A DNA stretch of 64,000 nucleotides from Ypsolopha sequella (GCA_934047225.1 OW203984.1:10983201-11047200); one strand, 5' to 3'; positions 23,361 to 35,665 are shown, counted from the stretch's first letter. Notes: a model not told the origin generated them from the sequence alone. Made by a program: numbers and translations.

Positions 23361-23597
23361 CAGCGGGCCTATTATGTATCTCTAGTTGCCTTCTGGACTG
23401 GGTGTCTATCATCAAAAACATAGATATACTATCGAATCCCGATGTCCTAAGGATATTTTCGCACTTGAAGTGACGACACAGATTGTTTATAGTTCAATAC
23501 CCACTAAAGGCAATTTTGAAATTTCAGTTTTTATCTATGTTTTTGATGATAGGCACCTCGTTCAGTTGGCAACTAAAGATACAGAATAGGGGGGCTG
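23361..23597. mobile_element. MITE family B, full copy
   Basis: It runs from CAGCGGGCCTATTATGTATC to GATACAGAATAGGGGGGCTG, with CAG...CTG termini and the family's interior motifs. The 67-codon ORF inside (23386-23589) is not a gene. It is followed at once by GATAGCTCGGTTGGTAGAGC, an A-box-like tRNA head without a B box. Confidence 0.88.
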
Positions 23598-25089
23598 GAT
23601 AGCTCGGTTGGTAGAGCAATCTTTTACTTTTCTTTCTGCGTTTCTATACTGCAATGATATAATGTTAATTTATCACTTGAAGCCATTTTTTCTATCCAAC
23701 CGTTGGATGGTGAAGAAATTATTATTACAAGAAAATAACATAACAATGTAACATTAATCGTGAAAAAAAAGAATTCTGTCAATTTTTCCGATTAATGTCG
23801 CCAGTTTACCACGATTTTTTGTATTGAACAAAGCGTAAACACATTCAAAATTGCATGTCAGAATATCCTATGATCTTTAATTAATCGGATTCAGTAATTT
23901 TATTGACAATCCCTTCATTAAATTAGACCGAAAAAAAATTACTTTACTCCAAATTCTAAGAAAATTACGATCTAGAAGAGTACTCCATACAAAAAGCGTA
24001 ATTTTGTGAACCTTGGGCTGGCCCTTTGCAAAATCCATCTCTTTGTAAACTCTTAATATTTTTTGAGAGGCTTTGTTCCTAATTTAAATTCTTATGTCTT
24101 GTTATGCACTCTTATAAAATTTTGTGCAACTGTAACTTAATTTGAGTAATTGGGACATGAATGCTTGTTTACGAAACGAACGAAGTGATTTTCGTACTAA
24201 TTTTGCACGAGTGTCCTAATGTCTGTTGCACACAATACTTTATCTACGACCATCAAAAATATCATCTTTATAAAAATAATTATAGTTTCCAGAGCGATGG
24301 ATTTCGCAATAAATCATATATAACATTAATTAGTTTGTAATTTGTGTCTATCCGTCTGAAACATGAGAAAGATTTGAAACGTCAATAAAATGAACTGAAA
24401 TAGGTACCTTTTTATCGTAATTTATGTTGGTATGTTCATTACATTACATAGATAAAATAATGGTTCATTATCTCCAAACAAAAACATTCCTCTACACGGA
24501 TACTCCGCTGAAAATGGATTCCAAAACAGTTTTGAAATATAACTTATACATTTAAGACATACATACATTTTTCTCTCAAAACTTCCCTTCATGCGGGAGC
24601 TTTTCTAAACAATTTCTTACAATATTAATAAGTATACTCTAAAACCATCCAAAATTGTCTACCATGTATTAAAACTGATAAAAAAGGTATTTTATTTACC
24701 TTTTGTACAAAAACGTTACAACAGTAAAAGACGGCTGTACTTACTTAAAACTGGCTTCTTTTGTATTTTCAGCACGTACGTACTGAAACACTTGTCACTG
24801 ACTCGCTGAGACTTGCTCTATTTGAAAGTTGCACCTGTTTCAATTCCTTTAACTGCCTTACCACTCGAAAGTCTCGTTAAAAGAACTATTTGGGACCAGC
24901 AGTGGACAGAAGGTATGAAAGTTTTAAGATGGTGAACACATACCGAATTTGTACCTGAGTTTTCCTTTGACTTTGTATTTATGTACAGTTTGGCTTGTGC
25001 ATTATTGTATGTCATAGAAATCTGTCGATTGTAACTTTTTCTTTCTGTGCAAAAATAGTTTATTGCTATTTCTAGACATTTAGTTGAGC
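23598..25089. other. non-coding stretch
   Basis: I see nothing gene-like. CTTTTCTTTCTGCGTTTCTA occurs both near 23055 and near 23625, so a short direct repeat spans this edge. Confidence 0.5.
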
Positions 25090-25530
25090 AGATTTTTAGG
25101 GCGATACCAAAAAAAAATGGGGTTTTTATGAATCCATTTACTCCACTATAACGTCATCTACGTACTTCATTTTTGGTTGGTTTGTTTATTGAGTATTTGA
25201 TTGAGATTCTCACTGAAGGAAAACGCGATTGGATGAAATATTCTGGATAGAATTTAATTCCGAAAAGACCTCTAAATTGTTTTATTTTTTCCTGTAATTA
25301 TGAAATCCTAACTAATTTCATTCTGAAATTGCATTCAAAATGTGGATATTATGTATTTGTATTGTCTCCTTGCAAATCTTTTTGACAAAATAGCTTAGTA
25401 CATTTTATATTAATAAAAAACAGACTTTTTCTACTTTTCCACGAATCCGTCCCACTCGCACTGAGGGTTTTTTCGCATATAGAGTAACAGGGACACTATC
25501 ACTTTTACATATCGCCTTAACCCTTAAACG
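25090..25530 (+). repeat. long dispersed repeat (family C variant), copy 1
   Basis: It shares about 430 bp with 47640-48075 in the same orientation: GCGATACCAAAAAAAAATGG, GAATCCATTTACTCCAC, AAAACGCGATTGGATGAAAT, then the family C end CCACGAATCCGTCCCACTCG and GCACTGAGGGTTTTTTCGCA. Non-coding. Confidence 0.85.
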
Positions 25531-26506
25531 CATGAGATTTCATTTTTGTATGGAATTGAAAACAGTGATAGAAAAATACCAAAAAAATGTGAAAGCAATA
25601 ATAAAGGATATCTTTTTTATTAAAAACTGGTTTTTACAAAAGCAAAAACAAGAAAAAAAAAACAATTTAATTTGCTATAAAAATTTAATTTTATATTTTT
25701 TCTTATTTTTTTTAAGTACTTGTAAAGCTGAACTCTTTTAATTTTAACATAAAAAAACTAAAAAAATATATGCAAGCAGAATATTTATTAGATTTTTTTT
25801 CCAAAAGCTCTCTTTATCAATTTTCCCGCCGAAATGCCAGAAAATAGAAAAAAGGTACAAAGAATGTGTTAATGAATTAATGAATTTTGAATTTAAAAAA
25901 AATTAAGAGCTGTTGCCAAACATATTCTTAATTCATATTTATATAATAATTATAGTTTTTCACAAAAAATATAATAATAATAATTTTACAAACCCTTGTA
26001 TCATTTTTGACACGCTATGCATTTAAAGGTTCATAATTATTCTATCTAGTAAGGTACGATTTTTTTCTAAAATGGCAGCACTTTCGCATGTTATAACGCC
26101 TGAACGATAAATATGCGTTCTTCGCTCGGCGCGTCAGAAAGCAGAACTGATTTGTTAGCTTTTTATTTTCTTCAATGTAATTGAATCCGTCGCCGTAGTA
26201 GCGGCGACGCGGCTAAAGGTGGTTGCAGGTGTGTTCGTTGATGCAAAATATGTTTACAGAGTCAACTTATTGCGAATTTATATTATCTTATAGAGTTACT
26301 AGATGAGACGCCTGCTCTGTTGGGTACAAAGTATCTTCTTCTCTGTGCCGCAAATCCTGGAGCAAATCCCAAAAAGCTGTACCTGCAACATTGTAGATGC
26401 CATCGGCTCACTTGGTTGATTGACTTCGTGCCATCACGATTTTGTTGTCACTTTGCCGTGTTAAGTGTTCTGCTCATATATAAGTATCGTATTAGTTTGT
26501 CGTGGC

Positions 26507-27073
26507 TAGGGAATGCAATCTTGCACCTAAATTTCAATCTCGGTATTTGCAAGATTAAAAAAAATCAATCTCGCAAGATCTCGGTATTACTTTCAAAACC
26601 AACTGTAAATGTTGTATGGGTATGTGTTTTTTATTTTTTTCATTTGCTTTGTTATGTTTTTTGGTAAATTTGTTTAGTGTGAACTAGAGTATATGATTTT
26701 ATTTAAAGATAACGTTTGTTTTTACTTTATATAGCCTATAGGCTAGCCCATCCGCGGACAAGGTTTTAATTCCATGTTTGTAGTCATCAGTTTCAACAAA
26801 ATGATGTTGATTTTATGATGCAAAATGCAGTTATTGTCTTCTCGACCCAGCAAATCCAAAGCTTTATCTTTTTTTAATGTAATTCAAGGGTCATCAATGT
26901 CCTGCATCTGTAATATGCGCTGCTGCTTGATCTCGCAAATCTTGCGAGATAACGCACTGATACTGATAACGATGATAACGATGATCACTGATAACGATGC
27001 GTGGTTGATCTTGCAATATATGTGCGAGATCTCGGTATTTCGAAATCTCGGTATACCGAGATTGCATTCCCTA
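26507..27073. mobile_element. hAT-like non-autonomous element with perfect 8-bp target duplication
   Basis: The ends are TAGGGAATGCAATCTTGC and CGAGATTGCATTCCCTA. GTCGTGGC flanks both sides (26499-26506 and 27074-27081). The interior is rich in the subterminal motif ATCTCGGTAT and its reverse; 567 bp with no transposase. The 87-codon ORF at 26825 is not a transposase. Confidence 0.93.
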
Positions 27074-27488
27074 GTCGTGGCCCCATGAACGCCTCAAACT
27101 CTGATAAGGAAATATTGGTTTCCTGATGCTCTATTTCAAAGGAAAGCCATTTTAGAACTCGAATATTAGAACCCAGAATATCTAAACAAATACAGCCTTA
27201 ACTTTTGCTATATTGATGCATAATTTAATATTAGACTATGATAGACAATAACTTTAGTTTGCCGTACAGACAACCAAGAGCTGATCTCTTCTCTGTTGCT
27301 ATGTTCGAATATAGGAAGTTATTATGATTAAGTTTGACGTTGTTGTACCGACTTTACTTCGTCGTGCTTTATTACTTGAACAACAAACTGTATATTCTCC
27401 TACATTATAAATAATTTTGAAATAAGAAGTACGAGTACTAAAGACATGTCAGTTGAATTACCGAAAATGCATTCGAACACACGCATCC

Positions 27489-27748
27489 ACCCACAGAACA
27501 CTAGGTCATGGTCTATGCATCTACCCACAGACCACTAGGTCATGGTCTCTGCATCCACCCACAGACCACTAGATCATGATCTGTGCATCCACCCTCAGAC
27601 CACTAGGTCATGGTCTGTATATCCACCCGCAGACCACTAGGTCATGGTTTGTGCATCCAAACATAGACCACTAGGTCATGATATGTACATCCACCCACAG
27701 ACCACTAGGTCATGGTCTATGCATTCACCCACAGACCACTAGGTCATG
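27489..27748 (+). repeat. 34-bp minisatellite, left block
   Basis: About eight units of CCACAGACCACTAGGTCATG followed by GTCTGTGCATCCAC, with single-base variants. The block stops in mid-unit at 27748 where an inserted element begins; the same unit resumes at 31304. Confidence 0.95.
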
Positions 27749-27911
27749 CCCAAGTAGCACCTAAGCGGTATAATGAGCGTTACAAATGCCGCTTAAGAGA
27801 GATTTATAACGGCTTAACCATCATAAGCAAGCGCTACAGTAGCGATAGAGAACTTCTCAATCACTTCTATAACACCGAAAAGGGCCCACTTTATACGGGC
27901 CTTAACGACAC

Positions 27912-28239
27912 AAAGGCGCGTGAAAAGTGATTGTAGGACTTAAAAGATATATAATAAGGTCTTCTACCACCTTTATAGAATTTGCACACATACAAAGGCG
28001 CGTGAAAAGTGATTGTAGGAGGTAAAACATATATAATAAGTTCTTGTAGCACCTTAATAGAATATGTACATATACAAAGGTGCGTGAAAAGTGATTGTAG
28101 GAGGTAAAAGAAATACAATAAGTTCTTGTACCACCTTAATAGAATATGCACATATACAAAGGTGCGTGAAAAGCGATTGTAGGAGGTAAAAGAAATACAA
28201 TAAGTTCTTGTACCACCTTAATAGAATTTAAACATGATT
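27912..28239. repeat. 82-bp tandem repeat, four units
   Basis: AAAGGCGCGTGAAAAGTGAT or its variant begins at 27912, 27994, 28076 and 28158, an exact 82-bp period. Units contain GTAGGAGGTAAAA and TTCTTGTACCACCTTAATAG. Minus-strand ORFs across it follow from the repeat. Confidence 0.95.
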
Positions 28240-28892
28240 GCGACGTGACTGTAACACTGAAATAAATCTCAAGTGTTTTTTTTATTACATTTTCAATAGC
28301 ATGAGTGAAAGGAATATATGTTATTAGATGATTTAAAAGTGATCTGATAAATGTCAATAATGGACGAATAAATATAGGTAATTAATTGGAATGAATTTTC
28401 ACTCACATACGTAAAAAACTAGTGCGAGCATCAGGTTACTGACAAAATATGCATTAATTTAGCTAAATATTTCATGCGCTTGCGAAACTCGTGGAATTTT
28501 TAGTCATTTATATTATTGAAGTGCAATAATTTTTTTAGGTTAACTTGTAATTTCTTCTCGAATGAGGCATTAGGTCTTTTTGTGATTTTATTACAGCATT
28601 ACATGTTTATTTTTTAAATTATGGCCTGAGGTAAGAAAAGTGATCGATTTTTCGACATAATTAATCTCTTTATCAAAAACTGTAATGGCGGCTTGCTACA
28701 ACTGGCTTAGACGTTTACTATATCCATTTAAACGGTTTAAGAAGTAGAAAGGCGCTAGTGACCACTATCACAACGCTTTGGGATCAACAATCGCCGTACT
28801 ATGGAGTATTTTTACTCTTTTTGGGGTACAAAAGCGCTTGAATTCTTTTTAGCCCTTAAACAGTTACTATGGAGTTCAAGATATAACGTTGT

Positions 28893-29499
28893 ACAACGTT
28901 GATGATGACGACGATGACGATGACGATAACGATGACGATGACGATGACGATGAAGATGACGTGACGAACACGATGACGATGACAATGACGATGACGATGA
29001 CGATGACCATGACGATGACGCTGACGATGACGTTGACGATGACGTTGACGATGACGTTTACGATGACGTTGAAGATGACGATGACGATGACGATGAAGAT
29101 GACGTGACGATGACGATGAAGATGACGTGACGATGACGATGACAATGACGATAACGATGACGCTGACGATGACGTTGACGATGACGTTGACAATGACGTT
29201 GTCGATGACGTTGACGATTACGTTGACGATGACGTTGAAGATGACGATGACGATGACGTTGATGATGACGTTGACGATGACGGTGACGATGACGGTGACT
29301 ATGACGATGGCGATGACGTTGAAGATGACGATGACGATGACGTTGACGATGACGTTGACGATGACGGTGTCGGTGACGGTGACGATGACAATGACGTTGA
29401 CGATGACGTTGACGATGACGTTGACGATGACGTTGAAGATGACGATGACGATGACGTTGATGATGACGTTGACGATGACGGTGACGATGACGGTGACGG

Positions 29500-29540
<41 letters not shown>

Positions 29541-29582
29541 TTGAAGATGACGATGACGATGACGATGACGATGAAGATGACG

Positions 29583-29623
<41 letters not shown>

Positions 29624-29858
29624 TTGACGATGACGTTGACGATGACGGTGTCGGTGACGGTGACGATGACAATGACGTTGACGATGACGTTGACGATGAC
29701 GTTGACGATGACGTTGAAGATGACGGTGTCGGTGACGGTGACGATGACAATGACGTTGACGATGACGTTGACGATGACGTTGACGATGACGTTGAAGATG
29801 ACGATGACGATGACGTTGATGATGACGTTGACGATGACGGTGACGATGACGGTGACGG

Positions 29859-29922
<64 letters not shown>

Positions 29923-29942
29923 AATGACGGTGACGATGACGG

Positions 29943-29981
<39 letters not shown>

Positions 29982-30059
29982 AGATGACGTGACGAGGACG
30001 ATGACGATGACGCTGACGATGACGTTGACATGACGATGACGATGACGATGAAGATGACG

Positions 30060-30093
<34 letters not shown>

Positions 30094-30113
30094 AATGACG
30101 GTGACGATGACGG

Positions 30114-30146
<33 letters not shown>

Positions 30147-30280
30147 AGATGACGTGACGAGGACGATGACGATGACGCTGACGATGACGTTGACAATGAC
30201 GTTGACGATGACGTTGACGTTGAAGATGACAATGACGATGACGTTGATGATGACGTTGACGGTGACGGTGACGATGACAG

Positions 30281-30315
<35 letters not shown>

Positions 30316-30670
30316 TTGAAGATGACGATGACGATGACGTTTACGATGACGTTGACGATGACGGTGACGGTGACGGTGACGATGACGATCACCCTCACCG
30401 TCACTCTCACCGTCACCGTCACCGTCATCGTCATCGTCATCGTCAACATTATCGTCATCGTCATCGTCACCGTCACCGTCACCTTCATCGTCATCGTCAT
30501 CGTCATCGTCATAGTCATCGTCATAGTCATCATCAACGTCATCGTCAACGTCATCGTCATCGTCATAGTCAACGTCATCGTCAACGTCATCGTCAACGTC
30601 ATCGTCAACGTCATCGTCAACGTCATCGTCACCGTTATCGTCATCGACATCGTCATCATCATCAACAATA
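28893..30670. repeat. 1.8-kb GATGAC hexanucleotide array with a polarity switch
   Basis: The plus strand is built from GATGAC with the variants GTTGAC, GGTGAC, GAAGAT and AATGAC up to about 30388; after GACGATCACCCTCACCG it becomes GTCATC/GTCACC on the same strand to 30670. The second part is thus the reverse complement of the first. Longer blocks containing GTTGAAGATGACGATGACGA recur (about 29430, 29545, 29790, 30315). All six frames stay open, giving false ORFs of up to 536 codons (Asp-, Met-Thr-, Ser-, His-Arg- or Val-Ile-rich). None is a gene. Confidence 0.97.
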
Positions 30671-31303
30671 AATCGTAATCGGTGAAACAATGATGTCCGC
30701 AAAATGGCGGATTATTATGTAACTAGGTGATTATTAAACCTCTTGTATAGGCTTAGCAGCGTATTTTGTGATAAAGAACAGATTACAAACTTTTTTACCC
30801 GTACAAGATATCTATAGCGTGCCTAATCCTGTTTGTAGTCATATATTTGAGTTATATTTCTCAATCAAACGGTTTTAGGTGCTAATGTTGAGCTACAATA
30901 CTCTAATACGGTAAAGGTGCTACAAAAGATCTTTACAGATCGATTCTTACGCTATAGACTAGATACAACTACCATGTAACTGCTTGAGTGTTATATGTGA
31001 TATTTGTAACTCTTTTGAAGCGCTTTTACCTTACTAATTGCTATTTTAGATCTCATAGTGCTATTTAGTATATTTATAACTCTGCATTGTATCTAAAGCC
31101 TGTACAAGAACTTAATAACACACCTCTGTTTCTCCAAAGCCGTAATCGTCGCTACTCTACTTCTTCAATACCACCCTTCTCTTAAAGAGATATTACAATC
31201 TCTTATATATAGTCTAAGGAATATACAAACTCTCTTCAACCGCTGTTATACAACAAAGAAGCGGTACAGTGCCTTCTTATACTGCTTGTGTGCTACTTGG
31301 GTT

Positions 31304-31575
31304 GTCTGTGCATCCACCCACAGACCACTAGGTCATGGTCTGTGCATCCACCCACCGACCACTAGGTCATGATATGTACATCCACCCACAGACCACTAGG
31401 TCATGGTCTGTGCATCCACCCACAGACCACTAGGTTAGGTCATGGTCTGTGCATCCACCCACAGACCACTAGATTAGGTCATGGTCTGTGCATCCACCCA
31501 CAGACCACTAGGTTAGGTCATGGTCTGTGCATCCACCCACAGACCGCTAGGTTATGGTCTGTGCATCCACCTATC
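31304..31575 (+). repeat. 34/39-bp minisatellite, right block
   Basis: About seven units of the same minisatellite as 27489-27748. Several here are 39 bp because GGTTA is added (CTAGGTTAGGTCATGG). The ORF translating as repeated HGLCIHPQTTRLG comes from the array. Confidence 0.95.
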
Positions 31576-32268
31576 GCGGGTGATAATTTGCCAATCTAGG
31601 AACATGAAATTTGGATTGTAGGTTCCTTGTATTACGTACTGACATCTGTTAAGAAGGGATTTTAGGTCATTCCCACGGAATCGGAAAAACGATATCCACG
31701 CGAGTCACGCAGTGCATCCGCTCTGACCCATCAACGCCCAGCCCAAACTCTTAGAGCTAAGGAAGCTGATATTATGCACATACATTCCCTTTATAATGTA
31801 GTCAAGGAGTAAGGCCAGATTTTTTAAAATTTCTACGAGATCGGGAGAAACAAGATCCACCCACGCGAATCACGCCGCCGCAGGGCGTCTGATTAAGAAA
31901 ACAAACTTGCTGTTGGTAACAGAATAAAACCCTAATAATGGAGGTTTATTCGGCTAAATTACCCATAAAAACTACTAAAAGTAATTATCTAGACACTAAT
32001 GTCGTTTCGGTTGGCATACATAAGTACAACGTTCAGAAAAGTTACTTGGTACTTGTAAACCCAAATAATTTTAGTTAAATAGCAATAAAATCTACGAGTA
32101 TATTAGAAATGATTTTTTGAAATCCTTTGGCAAAAACGGTCCATAAAACTTGAGAAAATGCGCACTAAACCTAACCGTGACGATGCAAACCATAGAACAT
32201 TAAATAAATGTTCTGAGATGCAAACATTCCGTTTTTGCCGATACCGTCTTGTTTCCGGCAATATGTCC
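31576..32268. other. non-coding stretch
   Basis: I see no gene. Related sentences GATATCCACGCGAGTCACGC (near 31690) and GATCCACCCACGCGAATCAC (near 31853) suggest a decayed internal duplication. Confidence 0.45.
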
Positions 32269-32524
32269 CAGTGGCGAGCATAGAATTTTTTTCCGGAAAG
32301 CAACAAGAAGGTCAAGTTTGACAATAAAATAAAATGAAAATATTTAAATAACACTTTGAAAAAAGTTTGTATGACGCCAGGGTAGGCACTGTCTACCCTG
32401 GAGTGAACATTTTCATACCAACTTTTTTTTTTCAAGTTGTGTTATTTAAATTTTTTTATTTTTTTTATTGTCAATCTTTACTTTCTGATTGCTTTTCCGG
32501 AAAAAAGTTCTATGCACGCCACTG
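32269..32524. mobile_element. MITE family H (hAT-like), copy 1
   Basis: The ends are CAGTGGCGAGCATAGAATTT and AGTTCTATGCACGCCACTG. Flanks ATATGTCC and TTATGTCC are an 8-bp target duplication with one mismatch. The centre is CAGGGTAGGCACTGTCTACC flanked by long A/T-rich arms. Copies: 38282, 50914, 55275. Confidence 0.9.
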
Positions 32525-32944
32525 TTATGTCCTGGTGTCCGCCAAGAAACCTGGGAGGGGCAAAAACCCTGTTTTTACGAGTACATACTACTAGTAGACC
32601 TTTTTTGAGATTTAATATGAGATTTAAATATGACTTGCCAGAAAAACTATTTAGGGCTTTGTTGGCATTGGTTAGCAAACAGTTGGCATAAACCACCATT
32701 GCAACATTATTCTTTTAAAGCCTGGATTTTCATTTTCAACTACGACGAAGCTCAGTATTCGGCTTTACCAAAGAAAAGTTTCTCGAACGGCAAGGCCATA
32801 ACTGTTACCGTACTGTTTACTAGGAAACCAAATGAATATACCTACAGTTTGACAGCAAAACCAGGTAAGAAACCTGTTTTCCGGTTTGGATAAAAAATGT
32901 TACTACTTAAATAATCAAAAGATTTATATATCATCCATCCTAGT

Positions 32945-33165
32945 TTCGCCTAGTTCGTCCACTGCTGGACATAAGCCTTTTCAGGACTTTGACACTCCCG
33001 GCGGTACACACGCTGGGCAGGCGGGTTGGTGAGCGCTGCCCGTCACCAGTCTGTTCCATATAAGGCCCGGCTATTAGAAATGGATATACCGCCATCCATC
33101 GGTCCCAGGCATGGTGGGCCTCCTGGTTTTTTGCCTGTGAGCTGTCCTCTTACTCTCCCCCGAAT
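32945..33165. repeat. retroelement 3'-end-like fragment
   Basis: It contains TTCGTCCACTGCTGGACATA and GCCTTTTCAGGAC, a motif (GTCCACTGCTGGACATAGGCC type) common at LINE 3' ends in Lepidoptera and also seen at 46229-46275. No intact frame. Confidence 0.45.
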
Positions 33166-33168
33166 TTA

Positions 33169-34045
33169 TATATGTTGTGGTCATATCGTAGAATTGATCA
33201 TACCATGATGTGGTCACTCATTTCACGAAATGGTTACATTTCATGAAATGCCCAACTCATAACGATATAATGAAATGGCCTGGCCAAATCAATGAACGAT
33301 CAGCGATTGATGATATGAATAGCTAAATGCATGACTATTTCATGATGTGGTCGAACATTAGTGATCATATCGTAAAATAGTTACATTATCTACCGTTAGA
33401 GGCGCTGATGTCATTTGTTGTTGTTTTTCACAATGGCGCCGAACAATAACACTAGACCAGCGTTTCTTAACCTTTTTTGTCCACGGACCCCTTAGGAAAT
33501 CAAGCACAATTTTAAGGACCCCCTTAGTAAAAAAGCAGCAATAATGCAGTGGGTGCATGGGGAATTGCTGTTTCCCCGCGCACCCACTGCATTATTGCTG
33601 CTTTTTTGATTGCTGTGAAGACAGTGGGTCCACGGGTAGCGAGTCTAAATTTCGGACCATTTATTTTAGTTCTACAAATTACAAAAAAAACAACTTTTTC
33701 ATATAAAATACGTTAATGAGAAAGTTTTTTGGCGTCAAAAAACTTTTGGCGGCATTTATTTATGATTGTTAAATGGTCCACAGATTAGGCTGCGGACCCC
33801 AATACATATGTTCGGGGACCCTAGACGCTGCACTAGACAAAGAGACTACACATCTCTAGACAAAACTAGATAGACCCACTCTGATTGGACCCATTTAATA
33901 TTTACATTAATTATATGACCAAACGTGGAAGGCCGTATCATCAAACGTTGATGTTTAAATGATATCATCAGTTTGAGTTGGCCATTACATGAAATGGGTG
34001 ACCACTCGTGATATGATCAATCCTACGATATGACCACGACATATA
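33169..34045. mobile_element. inverted-repeat element containing a nested hAT MITE
   Basis: The left end TATATGTTGTGGTCATATCG is mirrored by CGATATGACCACGACATATA at the right. Several internal copies of ATCATATCGTA/ATGAAATG are present. A complete hAT-like element (33458-33830) has inserted near the middle. The host element is thus about 500 bp without the guest. Confidence 0.82.
33458..33830. mobile_element. hAT-like MITE with perfect 8-bp target duplication
   Basis: The ends are CAGCGTTTCTTAACC and GACCCTAGACGCTG, flanked by CACTAGAC on both sides (33450-33457 and 33831-33838). CACGGACCCCTTAGG near the left faces CGGACCCC at the right. It also carries a 30-bp-arm hairpin (GCAGCAATAATGCAGTGGGT / ACCCACTGCATTATTGCTGC). 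373 bp, non-coding. Confidence 0.95.
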
Positions 34046-34257
34046 CATTTCGCCAAAAGAGAAATACATTTCGAGCCATTCAGTAGAAATATACTGGTAT
34101 AACGAAGGAGTTTATTTTGAGGCGGACAGTTATTCAAAATATTTTAATTTACCAAATAAAGCTTTTTAAATTGATTATACGACGAGTACAGTAGAAACAA
34201 TAAATTCCCCATTAAAAAAGCTACACGACAGATACATTGCTACGCGATGTTTGGTAG

Positions 34258-34698
34258 TGTAGCCGCTGGCTACAGGATGCAGGGCTGATGGAATTTGAGT
34301 GGGAGAGCAGACAGGATAAGAAAAAGATTGTGGGTAAACTGACCTTTGTTGGAATGTTGTTCTCGATGGGCCGACAGGAGATGCGGTGACGTGCTGAGCC
34401 TTCTTGTTGGCTAGTTGAGCTGGCGTCTGTGCAGGGATGTATTGAATGTCCTGGTTTGAGTGATGTACACAGCACTTGTATTAACACTACACTTTAGGTA
34501 CGCGATATTGTTTGTGCTGACGCGAATGTCTATTGTTTAGAGCTGTCGGCTGCGCGGGCGCGCGCGCGTGCGCCTAGAGAGGCTCGTCGATCCGAACAGA
34601 CCGAACGAGCGCCCGCGCGCGCCTCGACCGGCGCGCGGCGGGGGGGGGGTCATCCCCGCCTGCGGGTGCGAATCATGCGTCACGGTCTAGCGTGAACA
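34258..34698 (-). repeat. LTR of a BEL/Pao element (3' LTR in minus orientation)
   Basis: 441 bp, identical to 36762-37202 as far as I can compare base by base, including a 10-G run. In element orientation it begins TGTTCACGCTAGACC and ends CCAGCGGCTACA, so TG...CA ends. GGTAG precedes it (34253-34257) and the same GGTAG follows the other LTR (37203-37207): a 5-bp target duplication. Confidence 0.97.
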
Positions 34699-34702
34699 TC
34701 CT

Positions 34703-35340
34703 GGGGGGGCCGGGGCTGCGGCTCCATGGGCTGTGTCCAGATCCACAACCTGGACCACTCCATCCCTGCCAGGCATTGTGCGGAGAATTCTCCCCAACTT
34801 CCATTGGAGCGGAGGCAAGTCATCCTCTTTGATGAGGACCAGTTCACCCACTTGAGGAGGGGAGGAAGGGGAGAGCTGATTGGGGCGGGTTTGCAGGGTA
34901 TGGAGGTAGGATCTGGACCAGAGAATCCAAAAGCGCTGAGAGAGCGCTTGAATGAGCTGAAAGCGTTTAAGAACAGATATGGGTCTGTCGTAAAAAGACT
35001 GCTCAGGTAGAGCGGTGAGCGGACGACCAATAATGAAATGTCCGGCCGTGAGAGGGTCAAAGTCCGTAGGATCGGATAAAATCGGGCAGAGGGGTCTTGA
35101 GTTGAGTATTATTTCGTGCAGAGCGCCGAACCAAGTTATGTGCTGATTCGCGAGCTGGTGAGTGATTGCATCATTGTTTGACCCGAGGAAGTTCTGAACT
35201 TCAATGAGTTGATCCCTAGCACCTACACAGCTTGTGCCGACTCTGAGCGAATGAGAACTAGAGTACCGCGACGTGAGATAAAACCTAACAGGGCTCGTGC
35301 TGAGTGAAATTGACCATGTACGTCTGCTATTATTGGTGTG
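34703..35340 (-). pseudogene. BEL/Pao Pol C-terminal remnant (integrase, with deletion)
   Basis: On the minus strand, from 35340 downward, pieces of an integrase core appear: FHSARALLGFISRRG and VGARDQLIEVQNFLG. The frame then passes directly to LHEIILNSRPLCPILSDPTD, so the segment that should carry the HFGGLWE glutamate is missing. It continues GHFIIGRPLTALPE, LLPPLQWKLGRIL-type text (seen as DDLPPLQWKLGRILRTMPGR) and a stop beside the LTR. The enzyme cannot be active. Family C-terminal motifs match those in the element at 1-1340. Confidence 0.88.
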
Positions 35341-35399
35341 TTAGTGACGTTCACTACACGTTGTGCGGAGTTACAAGAATTCTCTGTTGGAGCTGGAGT

Positions 35400-35665
35400 C
35401 ATTGAGTGAAAATGAACTGAGTGTGTATGTGATGAGTGTGTGTGTGATGACTGAGTGCTGGTTTCATTGAGTGAAAATGAGCTGAATGTGTATCTGATGA
35501 GTGAATGTGTGAGTGAAAATGAGCTGAGTGTGTCTATATGTGCTGATTGAATGTGTGAGTGAAAATGAGCTGAGTGTGTATGTGCTGATTGAATGTGTGA
35601 GTGAAAATGAGTTGAGTGTGTATGTGCTGATTGAATGTGTGATGAGTGTGACTATATGTGAAAAT
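35400..35665. repeat. GAGTGAAAATGAGCTGAGTG tandem repeat inside the BEL body
   Basis: Units of about 45-55 bp contain GAGTGAAAATGAGCTGAGTG, GTGTATGTGCTGATTGAATG. Roughly five irregular copies, no gene. Confidence 0.85.

Larger units (their letters stand above)
27749..31301. mobile_element. 3.55-kb inverted-repeat-ended element inserted in a minisatellite
   Basis: The left end CCCAAGTAGCACCTAAGCGG, continuing TATAA, is matched by the reverse complement of the right end (CCCAAGTAGCACACAAGCAG, TATAA). The minisatellite unit is cut at GGTCATG on the left and resumes as GTCTGTGCATCC on the right, which fixes the boundaries to within about 2 bases. Subterminal regions carry scattered ACCGCTT/AAGCGGT motifs. 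Inside are an 82-bp tandem repeat and the GATGAC array. I see no transposase and no clear target duplication, so it is a non-autonomous DNA element of uncertain superfamily. Confidence 0.8.

Noticed and set aside
28856..30702. Very long ORFs on both strands (up to 536 codons)
   Set aside because: They are all frames of a hexanucleotide array (His-Arg, Ser, Val-Ile, Met-Thr, Asp runs) with no start context, splice sites or homology.
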